From NCBI GenBank assembly GCA_027886185.1, contig WOAB01000476.1, positions 4,278,001-4,342,000 on the forward strand: 64,000 nt of DNA, in the 5' to 3' direction. This document shows positions 1 to 10,093 of the stretch, one piece after another. A program made the translations under genes and the position numbers. Source of the DNA: Rheum nobile. Its lineage: Eukaryota; Streptophyta; Magnoliopsida; Caryophyllales; Polygonaceae. Every line of letters starts with the position of its first letter. Position 1 is the stretch's first letter. Below the pieces are notes generated by a model. That model ran no database searches, was not told the origin of the DNA, and saw only the letters and a program-made list of their open reading frames with translations.

Positions 1-2
1 GG

Positions 3-180
3 CGAGGACTTAGAGTCTGGGCTCGGTCTCCGGTGTGCCTTGGCCAGCAATGACGCGAGCGACAAGCGATTGCACGGCGTAGGCGATGGCCTTGGACCTA
101 GACCTTGTCACTAGGCCCTGTGAGCGTAGGCTCATGGCATGCTCCTCCTCGGTGGCCGTCATGGAGAGCAAGGTTGCATC
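3..180 (-). pseudogene. possible C-terminal fragment of a Ty3/gypsy polyprotein
   Basis: Read on the minus strand, this GC-rich stretch gives an open frame of about 58 residues. It contains the string TRSRSKAIAYAVQSLVARV and ends in a stop near position 9. Plant gypsy polyproteins often end with a similar TRSRAK-x-x-x-A-x-x-L segment, which is the only ground for the call. The fragment runs off the left edge, so the rest of the element cannot be seen. A short exon of an unrelated gene is an alternative. Confidence 0.25.
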
Positions 181-1384
181 ATAAATCCTCTTCCAAAGAT
201 ATGGGATATATGTCTAGATAGGTGAATTTAAGGCTTAGTTGAGGACAACATCACTTGTGCGACATAGTTTTCCTTTTTTGCTAAATAAGTTGGTGGTAAA
301 GTATAAAAGAAAAATAAATAAAGTAATTTAAGGACATCACATAACTTTTCTTTCTTCTCCAATTAGCCTATTGCCTTATTCTTTTCTTTTATCTTTTGCA
401 AACACATTGATAAAAATGGTACATTTAAAAATAAATACAGGTGTATGGTTAAAGCAGGCATCTTACTCGCAACAACAACAATTGTGAGAACATCTCCAAT
501 TCTTTTAATTGTCCGCACTCCACTCGTGTGATTTGAATCGCTTCAATGCTGGATCTTTTACTAGGAGCTGCAAGATATGGACCCGAGGTTCAGATGTCCA
601 TCATTAGACTTATAAATTTAAAATTAGAAGATATTCCAGGCTTAATGTTTAATTACTCCCCAATTATGCTAACTAAAGAATCGAAAGGCCATATAGAGCA
701 AAATTAAGAGATATAAAAATTTCTGAAACTCACATCCTAACAGTTATCTGCCTTCAGGGAGATACTAATGTTCCAACAAGCAACAATAAGTCTATAATTG
801 AGCAAATCTGATAAACAATAACACTCATATTTGTCAAGTTCCACCAAATTACAATCTTCCTTAAAAGCCATGTTTTTTTGCAACATGGATAATTAAACAG
901 ATAATCCAAATCAGCAGTTGGTTTGCATTGTGAAGCATATCAGAAAACCAAATATCTTATATATGCAATTTAGCACATCATGCATAATGGAAAGGAAAAA
1001 ACACAATCAAATTCAAATCCGTTTGCTTTGCATATTGAAGCATATCAGAAAGAAGACAAAGAATGCATGTACAAAAGGGTGGAAGAAAGTATAGAAAAGG
1101 TCGTAGCAAGGACCTATTGACTTTATTAAAAAAAATCTTGGTCATTGAAGTTAAAGTAGCCAATTTCTTGAATCTCTATTCATAAATTGTTTGGAGCCTG
1201 AAATTGCACCACTGTAGTAACAAAGGTTTTCATATGAAACTAGATAATTTGGCCTACAGATTATGAAGATCTCGTTTAGGGTTTGAACAGGAATGTTGTA
1301 GCCAAAAACAACAAAAAGAACACTAAAATTTGGTTGAAATCTACAATCATACATAAATGAGGAATGACAGAATACTCAAATTAA
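181..1384. other. AT-rich stretch without recognisable gene
   Basis: About 1.2 kb of AT-rich sequence. The open frames here are short (under 75 codons), have no recognisable domain and look like chance frames. No repeat structure or RNA gene was recognised. Confidence 0.5.
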
Positions 1385-1710
1385 GAAAAGATCATAAATT
1401 CCACTCATCTTGTCTAGGATTAATAAGGCATTCATCACACCAAAGCACTTAAATAAAGCAAATGTTAATGATAGATACAAATTTTTGGTTGATAAAATCT
1501 CTAACCGTCTGAGAGGTTGGAAAGCTCGTTCTCTATTCTTTGTTGGATGTGTGACCTTGGCTAATTCAATCCTCACAAGCATCCCTTTATAGCTATGCAA
1601 TCAACCTTTCTTCCAAGAACGATTTGCGACTCCATCGATCGCCTGATCAAGGGTTTTATTTAGAGATCTACGTTAGAGTGTTGTCGCAACCATTGTGTCT
1701 CGTGGGATAC
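1385..1710 (+). pseudogene. LINE reverse-transcriptase fragment, left half (split by the copia element)
   Basis: The plus-strand frame at 1410-1592 ends with RLRGWKARSLFFVGCVTLAN and a following SILTSIPL. This is the conserved tail of plant LINE (non-LTR) reverse transcriptases, usually RLSGWK...LS-AGR-TLI-SVL-SIP. Further in-frame text (YAMQSTFLP, then SIDRL, then VSWDT) also fits LINE spacing. The frame is interrupted at 1710 by the copia LTR and resumes at 36181 with a PKLEGGLGLR motif. The 5' portion, including endonuclease and catalytic RT, is absent, so this was already a broken copy before the copia insertion. Confidence 0.75.
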
Positions 1711-1884
1711 TGTTAGGATATCATTATGTATATACATATATATATATGTAAGCATCTTTATATTTCCATATAGATTAGATTTGTGATTTGTACTAATATA
1801 GTTTCCTTTGCCCATGTATATATTGAACTTAATGAGAATAGAAGGGTGAGAGAGTTCACCATATTTTCACACACAAGTGTTTTA
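1711..1884 (+). repeat. copia 5' LTR
   Basis: A 174-bp LTR starting TGTTAGGATATCATTATG, matching 36004-36175 with scattered differences and small indels. It contains the shared block CCCATGTATATATTGAACTT. It abuts the tRNA-Met primer-binding site directly. Confidence 0.88.
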
Positions 1885-1896
1885 TGGTATCAGAGC
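1885..1896 (+). other. copia primer-binding site (initiator tRNA-Met)
   Basis: TGGTATCAGAGC, complementary to the 3' end of plant initiator tRNA-Met, immediately after the 5' LTR. Confidence 0.9.
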
Positions 1897-1931
1897 AGTA
1901 GGCGATCATCAACCCTGACACAAATCGACCA

Positions 1932-2572
1932 TGTCCGGTGACGGTGGGTTGTAGACGAAAAAGACTCCTTCTCCCTTTGATTTGAACACGAATGATAACT
2001 AGGGTAATGTGATTACCCAAGTTCAGTTGAAAGGGGAGAATTACAATGAATGGGCGTGAGAAGTGAGCACCTCTCTTCGAGCCCGCCAGAAGTGGGGGTT
2101 CACTGAAGGCACGATCAAGCAACCGGAGGAAGGATCGACTGTACTTGATGATTGGTGGACAATAAATTCAATGTTGATTTCATGGATATTGAATACAATT
2201 GAAGCAAACATGCGTTCAACTATGTCTTACATGGAAAACGCCAAGGGCTTGTGGAATGATATCAAAGAGAGATTTTCGGTGGTCAACTGCCCGAGAATTC
2301 AGCAGCTACGATACGAGTTAGTTGAGAACAAACAAAAGGGTCTTCCAATCATGACCTACTATGGAAAGATGAATCTTTTATGGGAAGAACTCGTCCATTA
2401 CGACCCAACTCCAGCTTGTTCGTGTGGACTTTGCACCTGCGATGTTGGACATAAAGTTGCAAAGAGACGTGAAGAAGAGAAAGTGCATCAATTGTTGATG
2501 GGCCTCGATGATGCGGTTTATGGGACCGTCAGATCTACCTTGTTGGCTATGGATCCTCTTCCAATGCTTAAC
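1932..2572 (+). pseudogene. copia gag, first segment
   Basis: The frame begins ATG TCC GGT GAC at 1932 and hits a TAG after seven codons. Later stops follow, including a TGA in the NEWA-x-EVSTSLRARQKWGF segment. The long open part at 2063-2572 carries the copia gag hallmarks: WILNTIEANMRSTM, then A-x-x-LWNDIKERFS, then LPIMTYYGKMNLLWEEL, then a cysteine-rich CSCGLCTC segment, then EEEKVHQLLMGLDDAVY. This matches the UBN2/Retrotran_gag class that builds the particle shell. It is cut at residue MLN by the solo LTR at 2573 and resumes at 4469. Confidence 0.85.
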
Positions 2573-4468
2573 TGATAACTCCTAATTTATACATATTTTA
2601 GGACTCTAGTTGCATCTTAGATTAGGTCATTTGCATGCATATTTTATATATTTTATAGTTGATTTTGCATTATTTTGTATCTGGGGTCTATACTCGTATT
2701 TTCATTGTTTCAGGCATTTAAGGTCCAATTTAGAGAAGATACGAGATTATTGTATGAGATGTCCAGCCAGAAGAGCAAAATTGGACGAGGCCCGAGATAC
2801 AGTACAACATGTGATCAGTTCGGCCCAAATCAAAAAGTGCATTGCGACAAAGAATTGAGATTTGGTATAATTTGCATGCCATGTCACGTGGCTGCTAATT
2901 GCGAAATATCTATATGGGCCAATGGTGAGTTCGGCTGCATGTGGTGGATTCTTGTTGATAGAATCAACCCACTACTACATTGGCAGAAGGGGAGCATGAT
3001 ATGTGAGGCGGCAGGATACACATTTATGGATGAAATTAGGCCATTTGAAGGGGGGATATTCGGAAGCCTTAGATTATTATGTAGCTTTAGGTTAGCATTT
3101 AGACTTAGTTTTAGTTGAATTCTTTTTAGCTTTTGAGTACTGCCGCAGACATTGGATATTCAAGAAGATTTTTTGGCTTTGGCATGTGATTTGAGGATTG
3201 CGTTTCTTGTTCCAGCCTTTGTTAATTTGGATTATTTCGATATTGAGACTAATACTATGTTTGCTTGGAGAGATTTGGAAGGATTTGAAGGGGAGGGAAA
3301 TAAGGGTAGATAGTTTTTCTTATTTGGTTAATATTAATGAGGAGAATTGAGTGGATTTCAGGGAGAAATTAGAGGAGAATGAGAGAGAAAGTGAATTACC
3401 CCAAAATGATGGAATTTGGGTGAAAAGCTGTAATGAGAGTTTTGAAAGTAAAAAATGATTAAATAAATACAATAAATTTTCTCTCAATTTTCTCTCTCAA
3501 ACCCCCCTTCATCCAAACAAAAGAAAGAACAGAAAATCCCTCCCCTCTACTAAGGTCCTCTCCCTTTCCTTCCCTTTCTTAATTTTTCATATTTTCTCTC
3601 CCTTCCGTTTCTACCCATTACTTGGTTTCCAAACAGGCTGTAAGTATTCTTATCTCTCGCTTTTATTGAATAATTCATATATATTGATGGTTGTTTAAAT
3701 CTTTTGAATATTTCTTCAATCATGCTTGACTAAATTCCTAGTTCTAAGGTTGGGGTGATCCCAACGATGCATATATAAATAAAATTATTTATTTGCCTGA
3801 ATTGAAATAGTATCTGATTCATTCCTAGATGCTTTATGCCCATAGCAGCTTATGCAAATTGGATCCTATTAGGATTTGAGATTGAGAGACGATAACGTTA
3901 ATAGGTAGTTAGATATGATTTGAGACCGAAAGATAATAGCTTCTATTGGATTCCTAGGAATTGAACCTAAGTGTTATTTATGCGACATCAACTTAATTAC
4001 TTGAGGACTAACAAGCTATCATAGATGCGCTAGGTTTGAGTTGGATTAGCGAAGCGCGACAACAAATGTTATTTCAATTTATCCCTAGACTCTAAGTGCG
4101 TTAAAGGATTTGGATAAGATTAGCTTTGCGCGACAGCGATTATTAATTTAGTTCAGACACGTTTACTATTATTCAAGAGGAGTTAGTAGATTACCTTAGA
4201 TTTCTTACCTTCAAATAATTGGACTAGATTCAGGCAGAGTGTGATTTTGTTTACTAAAGCATTGTTGCGGTGATCCTTAACCTTAGACACATTTATCCTA
4301 TAGATTTTTATCAGTTATTTGCATTATTAGTTATAGTTTTCCCCAACTCCTTTATTTTCCTGGGCTAACTTATTGGTAGAGTTTCAATATTACATTGGTC
4401 TTTATGGGATCGACACTTGAGTACTACAACTGATCACGTACACTTGCGGGTAGGTTTTATCCACAACA
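2573..4468 (+). mobile_element. solo LTR (family A) inserted in copia gag
   Basis: A 1.9-kb block starts TGATAACTCCTAATTTATAC and ends in TTTTATCCACAACA. It is flanked by the 5-bp duplication TTAAC (2568-2572 and 4469-4473), and the copia gag reading continues across it. There is no internal retroelement coding or second LTR, so it is a solo LTR left by recombination between LTRs. A reverse-oriented relative lies at 56651-57560. A 388-bp MITE has inserted at 3253-3640. Which superfamily the parent belonged to cannot be told from the LTR alone; long TGATAAC-starting LTRs suggest Ty3/gypsy. Confidence 0.85.
3253..3640. mobile_element. Tourist/Harbinger-like MITE inside solo LTR A
   Basis: A 388-bp non-coding insert flanked by TAA on both sides (3250-3252 and 3641-3643). 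It has loosely matching ends: CTATGTTTGCTTGG at the left, and CAGCCTGTTTGGA as the reverse complement of the right. The related LTR at 57360-57560 lacks the insert and reads straight through, giving an empty site. A 3-bp TAA duplication with GTTTGG-type ends fits the PIF/Harbinger group. Confidence 0.65.
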
Positions 4469-4618
4469 TTAACAAGGTTTATTCAACCTTGATTCAAGAG
4501 GAGCGGGTGAGAACAATGACTCGAATGAAAGACAAAAAAGAAAAGGCTGAGATTATGGAATTGGCAGTGGCTCACTCAGGTTCTCAACTGCATGGTCGGG
4601 GAGAAAATCGTGAGTATC
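4469..4618 (+). pseudogene. copia gag, second segment
   Basis: After the solo LTR the gag frame resumes: KVYSTLIQEERVRTMTRM, then KDKKEKAEIMELAVAH, then HGRGENREY. The segment is typical of copia gag between the capsid-like region and the zinc knuckle. It is cut at 4618 by the TRIM and continues at 16284 with YRDRNVTCSHC. Confidence 0.85.
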
Positions 4619-4821
4619 TGTAAGACCCATGGCCTTAGAAGTGATAGCTCATGCCGACCCAAGAACTTCCCAAGATGTCACTCATCCTGGTACTACTCCC
4701 GCCCAAGCACGTTTAACTTCAAAGTTCTTTGTCCTCACTTGAACCTTGAAAAGGAAGTGCTCTTGTTGACATCGGTAATACTTTTAATCCTTATAAGGGA
4801 TCACAAACACGGGGTGTTATA
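4619..4821 (-). repeat. TRIM LTR (left)
   Basis: A 203-bp repeat nearly identical to 16076-16278 and to the LTRs of the second TRIM at 53.3 kb. All share the TCAAAGTTCTTTGTCCTCAC core or a near copy of it. Confidence 0.88.
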
Positions 4822-5089
4822 ATCACCCTCACTTAATGTAATACCCCTCATTTTTAGTAAGGGTATTTGGGTAATTTACTCAACCCTCGTTCTGTGATCG
4901 TGTCGTTCTTGGAGAAATTCGGATTTCTGTATCGAGATTTATCTCTGTAAAATTCCCTGAGGGATATAAAATACATTCGACATTATTTTCGGGGCTTAGA
5001 ATATTTGTTCGGGTATGAATATATCTAATCCGGGGTTTAAAACCCATGCCAAACCTTCTCCCGAGCAAAAAGACGCAAAAATGCCTCCT

Positions 5090-5172
5090 CCGCGACCGCG
5101 GCAGCATTTCCGCGACCGCGGAAAAATGGCTCTCAGAAGAGCTGGGCACAGGAATATTCCGCGACCGCGGAA
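5090..5172. repeat. palindrome cluster 1 (TTCCGCG-NN-CGCGGAA), chromovirus U3
   Basis: Three copies of CCGCGACCGCGG (cores near 5091, 5111 and 5161), about 110-190 bp upstream of the TATA box of the 5' LTR. Confidence 0.9.
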
Positions 5173-5278
5173 AATGCAGACACGCCAACGTCGCATCGTC
5201 TGTCTCCTCGTCGTTCACGCCCGCCGTTGATCGTCTGACTCGCTGTTGATCTGGGCGGGGAGGACTCCTTCCTTGGGC

Positions 5279-5285
5279 TATATAA
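5279..5285 (+). promoter_or_regulatory. TATA box of the chromovirus 5' LTR
   Basis: TATATAA in the context GGGCTATATAAGGAGG, conserved at 14089-14095 in the 3' LTR. Its position about 440 bp into the LTR makes the upstream part U3 and the following part transcribed R/U5. Confidence 0.6.
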
Positions 5286-5530
5286 GGAGGTCAGATTGGG
5301 AGTTGTTGGCACACCGAAATCTCTCTTTCTCTCTCGTTTTCTTGCTCGCTAGAGTTTCGAGCTCTCGCCGGAATTCTTCGAAGTATCGCCGGAGCTCTCG
5401 TTGGTGGTTGTGGTGCTCGTAGGGTGGTGCATTGGAGGCACAAGGAAGGTTGGAGTCGAAGCTCTCGCAAATCGAGCCCCCTCGCATCGTAGCCGGTGAG
5501 TTTTCTCCCTTTAGAGTCGCCGGAGTTCAT

Positions 5531-5668
5531 GGCCGCGACCGCGGCAGTGACACTCATGCCACGACGCGGACTCTGTCCTCGATGCCCACGGTGGCCTTGT
5601 CCTCGACGGCCGCGACCGCGGAATCCCTGCCGCGATCACGGATTGCTCTAGCAATCGCGATCGTGGCC
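5531..5668. repeat. palindrome cluster 2, chromovirus leader
   Basis: Copies at about 5531, 5609 (both GGCCGCGACCGCGG), 5629 (CCGCGATCACGG) and 5653 (TCGCGATCGTGG), downstream of the TATA box. The last two carry C-to-T or G-to-A changes at CpG sites. Confidence 0.85.
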
Positions 5669-7163
5669 TTGGGCATGCCGGTCTCGGACGAGACCTTCGT
5701 TCTTTTGATTTCGTTCGTTCTTTTTTAGATTCGTATCATTTTATTGTCGAATCTAACCTAGGGTTTTGTTGTGGGTCGTCGTCGTAGGAATCTGTAATCC
5801 GACTTCCGTTCTCGTTTCGGACCCAGAAACCCGTCGTCTTTCAATCTTTTATTAGACCAATGCAAGTGGCGGTTCGCTCTTGCTTATTATTCCATATTTC
5901 CATTAATTATCAATTATTTAATTGTTAATTAAATTGGGATGAACTAGTGTTTTCGTTTGGGAACAGATTTTATAAATGATACGATTAAGAAAGTGATATT
6001 ATAATAGGTTGTATATACTGCTAGAAACAACGCTATTATATATATATTATTGCCATAATGGTATTGATGTGGAATATTGTGTGATTTTAATTGTTTAGTT
6101 AGAACGAGTATTCGTAGGAACGTTATGTGCCTTACAAGGTCTAGTCGTTTCTTTATAACTGGTACTAGGAGGATTTTGCCCTAGTACTCTCTCTGGTCAT
6201 GACTATATACCCTTACTCAGGGTAGGTGCACACAGCTGGTGCCGACATTCGGGATTTATTCCCTTCGATATCTCTTGCGATGAGATGATATATCTTAAAA
6301 GCTTATAACGTAATTGTGCGTTTTGGAATTAAATAAGATAAGTGTGATTATGCTCATAATTAATGAACCTTGGGCGAGAAGTACAACTTGGAACCTCGTC
6401 TAGACTTCGATTAGAGTAAGTCCTCCTTCCAAATCTGAATTCGCATTGCGCGGTGAGGTTGGTCGTGGACCCAAATGGTCAAGTCTTTTTAAACGCTTGT
6501 GTGAAATTATAACGTTCTCAAACACTTGTCATACTTTCCGTTAAGACTCAATCTCTTGGAGTCTTCTCTTCATACGTTTCCTTAAGACTCAATCTTTAGG
6601 AGTCTTCTCTTGATCTTTCTATTTTGTATCCTTCCGTAGAAGTATTGAGGTTTACTATCGTCATCGGCTTTTATTCGAGAAGCAATGGGTCTAGCCTAAT
6701 ACGACTACTTAGAACCTTTCTATTTTACCCTTGCATAGTCTTTCATTAGACTAATCAACCGGTTATTTTTCCCTTGCATGGTTGGCTGATGTCATCCGTC
6801 TCATACGGCACATCAGGTAAACTTCCGTTCCTTGAAGGCTAGAATCTGACGATGAAGGCAGATGAAGTTTTAAGAGTTTTTATCCAGGTTGAAGATCCTA
6901 GGTGGGTGATCACTTTGATCAAGACCCTTATGTTATTTATTTAAAAGACTTCCATTGTATTAAACATATTCTGTATTTCTGTTGTATTTGGGATTTACGG
7001 ATGTAATTCCGAGACCTTGGTTTAAATAAAGATTATGATATCTTGTATTATCAGTGTGTTTTATGTTTTGAATGAATGGTTAAGCCTTGGGCGGCTTCGG
7101 ATGTGAAATCTGAGGTCACTGGCGGTAATACTTTTAAGGAAATATTTGGGGGTGTTACAGATT

Positions 7164-7175
7164 TGGTATCAAAGC
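7164..7175 (+). other. chromovirus primer-binding site
   Basis: TGGTATCAAAGC, a one-base variant of the tRNA-Met-type site, four bases after the 5' LTR. Confidence 0.85.
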
Positions 7176-7433
7176 GAGGTTTTTTTTTAAAACGGGTTGG
7201 GTTTCGAATCGTCTTAGTGAAAGCAAAGATTTTATCAACCGTTTATCCGTTTTTGAACTGAGAAAGTTGTTTAAATTCAAAAAAATTAAATTTCCGAATA
7301 AAACCATACTTGACTAGAAAATGTGTTGTTTTGAAATCTCTGCCGTTCTAGTCGTGCCTTCTTTCCAGTCTGATATAGTAAGTTCGCTTCTATATTTAGA
7401 AAGACTAATTATTTTCTCGTCGCCCCGCAGATT

Positions 7434-8573
7434 ATGGGCGCATTCATCTCTCATCTGAGGAACCCGAAGAAAGCCGAGGTGGCCCCGCCATCTCCAGTTA
7501 GGCTCGAGTTCCCGGTTCCCCCTCCGTGCTTTGAGGTAGGGGAGCCCAGTTGCCCACCCGAGAAGGTGAAGACCGTACTCTCAGAGTCGGTGGTATTGGT
7601 ATCTGACAGGGTTGAGGTTCCCGAGGCGGATCCTGAAGCAGACCCAAGGGAGGATACCGAGGAAGAGGAGGAGCCGGCGCAGTACCTGAGAGGGTACTAC
7701 GACGACGACTTCGAAATTGAGGAGGATCCTGAGGAATATCCTGAGGAGGACCCGGAAGAGGATCCGGAGGAGGACCTCGAGGAATATGGCTACAACTTGG
7801 AGCACTTGCTGGAAGGCAGCGAGGACCCGGGAATGCAGATCATTTTTCCGAGTCCAGAGTTGCTGCCTGATGAGGAGTATACGCCGTTGTCCCCTGCCGC
7901 TTGGGAGGCGCTGGGTATTTCAGGTACCGTCAGGAGGAGGAGTGGGCCGCTGGATGCACCAGAGGACCCGCAAGTAATCCCTACTCCGAAGAGGCCAATG
8001 GTGAGTCCTAATTCGCGACATGTGCTTCGCCAGAGTCAGATGGTTTCCTCTGAAGCGCGTTGCCAGGTGGATGAGGCGGTTGAGCATGCTCGAGAAAGGG
8101 CAAGGCCGTGGGAGTCGATGGGTACACCAGTTGTGGTCCCGACTCAACAGGCCAGGCCAAGGCCCCAAATGTTGGAGGAACGACTGAAGGAGTGGTCGAA
8201 CGCCCTATACGACATGGAGGAGAGGACTTACGAGGCTGAGCTCGGTCTCTCCCGAATGCTTGTGGACGTCCGCGAACTCTAGGAGTATATCCGCCAAGCA
8301 AGATTGCTACTTGACCCTATGTACGAGGTGAACAGGGCAGACTTCCAACCAGGATTTCTGGAGGAGTTTTGCTACCCACCGGGATCTGATGGGGCTGGAC
8401 CAAGTGTTCCCACGCCTAGGGAAAGGCCGAGGGCACCAAGGCCGAGAGGTGAGCCGTGTGCTCCAGGGCCAAGTAGGTCGAGAAGTCCGACATCAGACCC
8501 CAATAATAGACCACGTGCGAAGAAGCAGTGCATGAGAGTTCCCGATTATAGGAAGCTTTTCAGGGCACCATGA
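7434..8573 (+). pseudogene. extra ORF between 5' LTR and gag of the chromovirus
   Basis: A frame of about 379 codons starts MGAFISHLRNPKKAEVAPPS and is open except for one TAG at 8280-8282. The N-terminal third is proline-rich. Residues 60-150 are very acidic, with repeated PEEDPEEDPEED strings. A likely helical stretch follows (residues 200-290). The end is rich in Arg, Pro and Ser (PRERPRAPRPRGEP, then SRSRSPTSDP) before a short basic tail. I recognise no domain. It lies on the sense strand, well before the gag start at 8822 and separated by about 250 bp, so it is not part of gag. Most plant Ty3 elements have no separate ORF here; Ogre elements do. Strong amino-acid bias and sustained openness argue that it was translated. 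Confidence 0.6.
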
Positions 8574-8821
8574 TGGGGGCCAGTGTTAAGATTAGCAGTC
8601 TTCTTTTCTAGTATTCCGGTTGTTTCGTTTTGATAGCATGGTATTCTCCAAGCAATTATGCCTTGTCGCTTGGAAGAATTTTCCCATGTAACCCTTTCAA
8701 ACTCAGTTTCAGTTCATCAATGAAGGTTTACCAGTTGATCTATTCCGAGTCAATTTTATACGTTTTCCATATTGAAATGATATTAATGTTATAAAATACT
8801 TGGAATTTGATCGGTAAACAG

Positions 8822-9938
8822 ATGGTGAATACAAGGAACACCATTCGTGCTGGTGTTGGGCCAAGCAACAACCCCATAATGAATTTGGGGAATGCCGCGA
8901 ATCCATTGGATGAGAACGAGTCTGTTTCTCACAACAATCCAGTGGGCAGCGACCAAGTTCCGGTCAATGCTCCAGTTATTTTCGATGCTGCGGCAATTGA
9001 GGCTATTCGGGGGATTGTGATGCAAGCAGTCACCGATATTATGCGACCAATCACGCCTCAGGCACAAGGTGTGCCAATTCCTCCTGTGGTTCCTAGATTC
9101 GAGGAGCCAGTTGTCCATGTACCCCATAAGGATGCGGTCAGGAACAGAAGTAATTATGGTCGAGCACTGAAGGCCATTAGCTCTATGAGGCCTGACAGCT
9201 ATGATGGGAAGGGACAGTCAGTCAGAGTGGCATATTGGTTCTCGCACATGAAACGACTGTTCAGAAACATCGAGTGCACTAAAGCGGAGAAAGTGCACAT
9301 TGCTCCCCTTCAACTGAAGGACGTGGCTAGTGAATGGTGGGAAGGCACCAGTCTAGCTGATCACCCTAGGTTTAATTGGGGAATGTTTAAGGCAAAGATG
9401 ACTGATCGATTCTTTTCCCGAGCTATGAGGGAAGAGAAGCATAAGGAGTTTCTCTATCCGAGGACGGATGGATTGAAAGTGACTGAGTTTGCGGCCAAGT
9501 TCAATCACCTGTTGCAGTACGATGGGCCAGAAGTGTCATGTGATGAGCATAAAATCTGACATTTCCACGAGTGGATGAATCCAGACATCAAGCCACTGAT
9601 GGTACTTCACGGATGCTCTACTCTGGAGCAGTACGTGGACACTGCCTATAAGTTGGAGGCGACTCTGGAAGAGTCGGCTAAAAAGTGCAATCGCCAGAGA
9701 CCGGCACAGAGCCAGCCTAGTGGGTTCAAGCGACCCGCGCCACCATCAAACTTTGCCAAGTCTGGTCGAGCTAGAACGGAGATGACTCACGGAGGGTCTA
9801 TGCAACGTTCGGGCCAGGGCAAGAATATGATCCAGTGGTACACCCGGGCACAAGAGCAATGAGTATCTGAAGGAGAGGAAGACGTGTTTTGCCTGCGGGA
9901 AGGAGGGGCACTTGTAGAATTTTTGTCCGCAAAGAAGG
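8822..9938 (+). pseudogene. chromovirus gag with zinc knuckle
   Basis: The ATG at 8822 (MVNTRNTIRAGVG) opens the frame; the upstream in-frame stretch has no ATG. Around residues 115-240 lies the Retrotrans_gag capsid segment: FSHMKRLFRNIECTKAEKV, then LKDVASEWWE, then FNWGMFKAKMTDRFFSRA, then KEFLYPRTDGLKVTEFAAKF. A TGA at 9557-9559 sits where related proteins usually have Arg, consistent with CGA changing to TGA. The frame reopens with HFHEWMNPDIKPLMVLHG and then needs a shift to reach the zinc knuckle CFACGKEGHL-stop-NFC at about 9890-9930. Gag would form the virus-like particle and bind the RNA. Confidence 0.85.
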
Positions 9939-10093
9939 CAGAAAGGAGCTGAGTCACAGCAAGGGTCAGTTAGTCATAACAACCGACCCAGGTTCAGACC
10001 AGTGGAAGCTCCTAGTCCTTCGACGCAGACAACTGCGCAGAACAAGGGGAAAACCCAGCTGCTTCAGGAGGTCAAGGTCAGCGACTCTACGAG

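Larger units (their letters stand above)
4837..7159 (+). repeat. chromovirus 5' LTR
   Basis: A 2.3-kb LTR with a TATA box at 5279-5285 and two clusters of the CGCGACCGCGG palindrome, one upstream of the TATA box (about 5090-5172) and one downstream (about 5531-5668). It ends GGTGTTACA four bases before the primer-binding site. Confidence 0.92.

Noticed and set aside
7581..8301. Minus-strand frames of 74-97 codons
   Set aside because: They lie opposite the GC-rich, acidic chromovirus ORF and arise from its codon bias.
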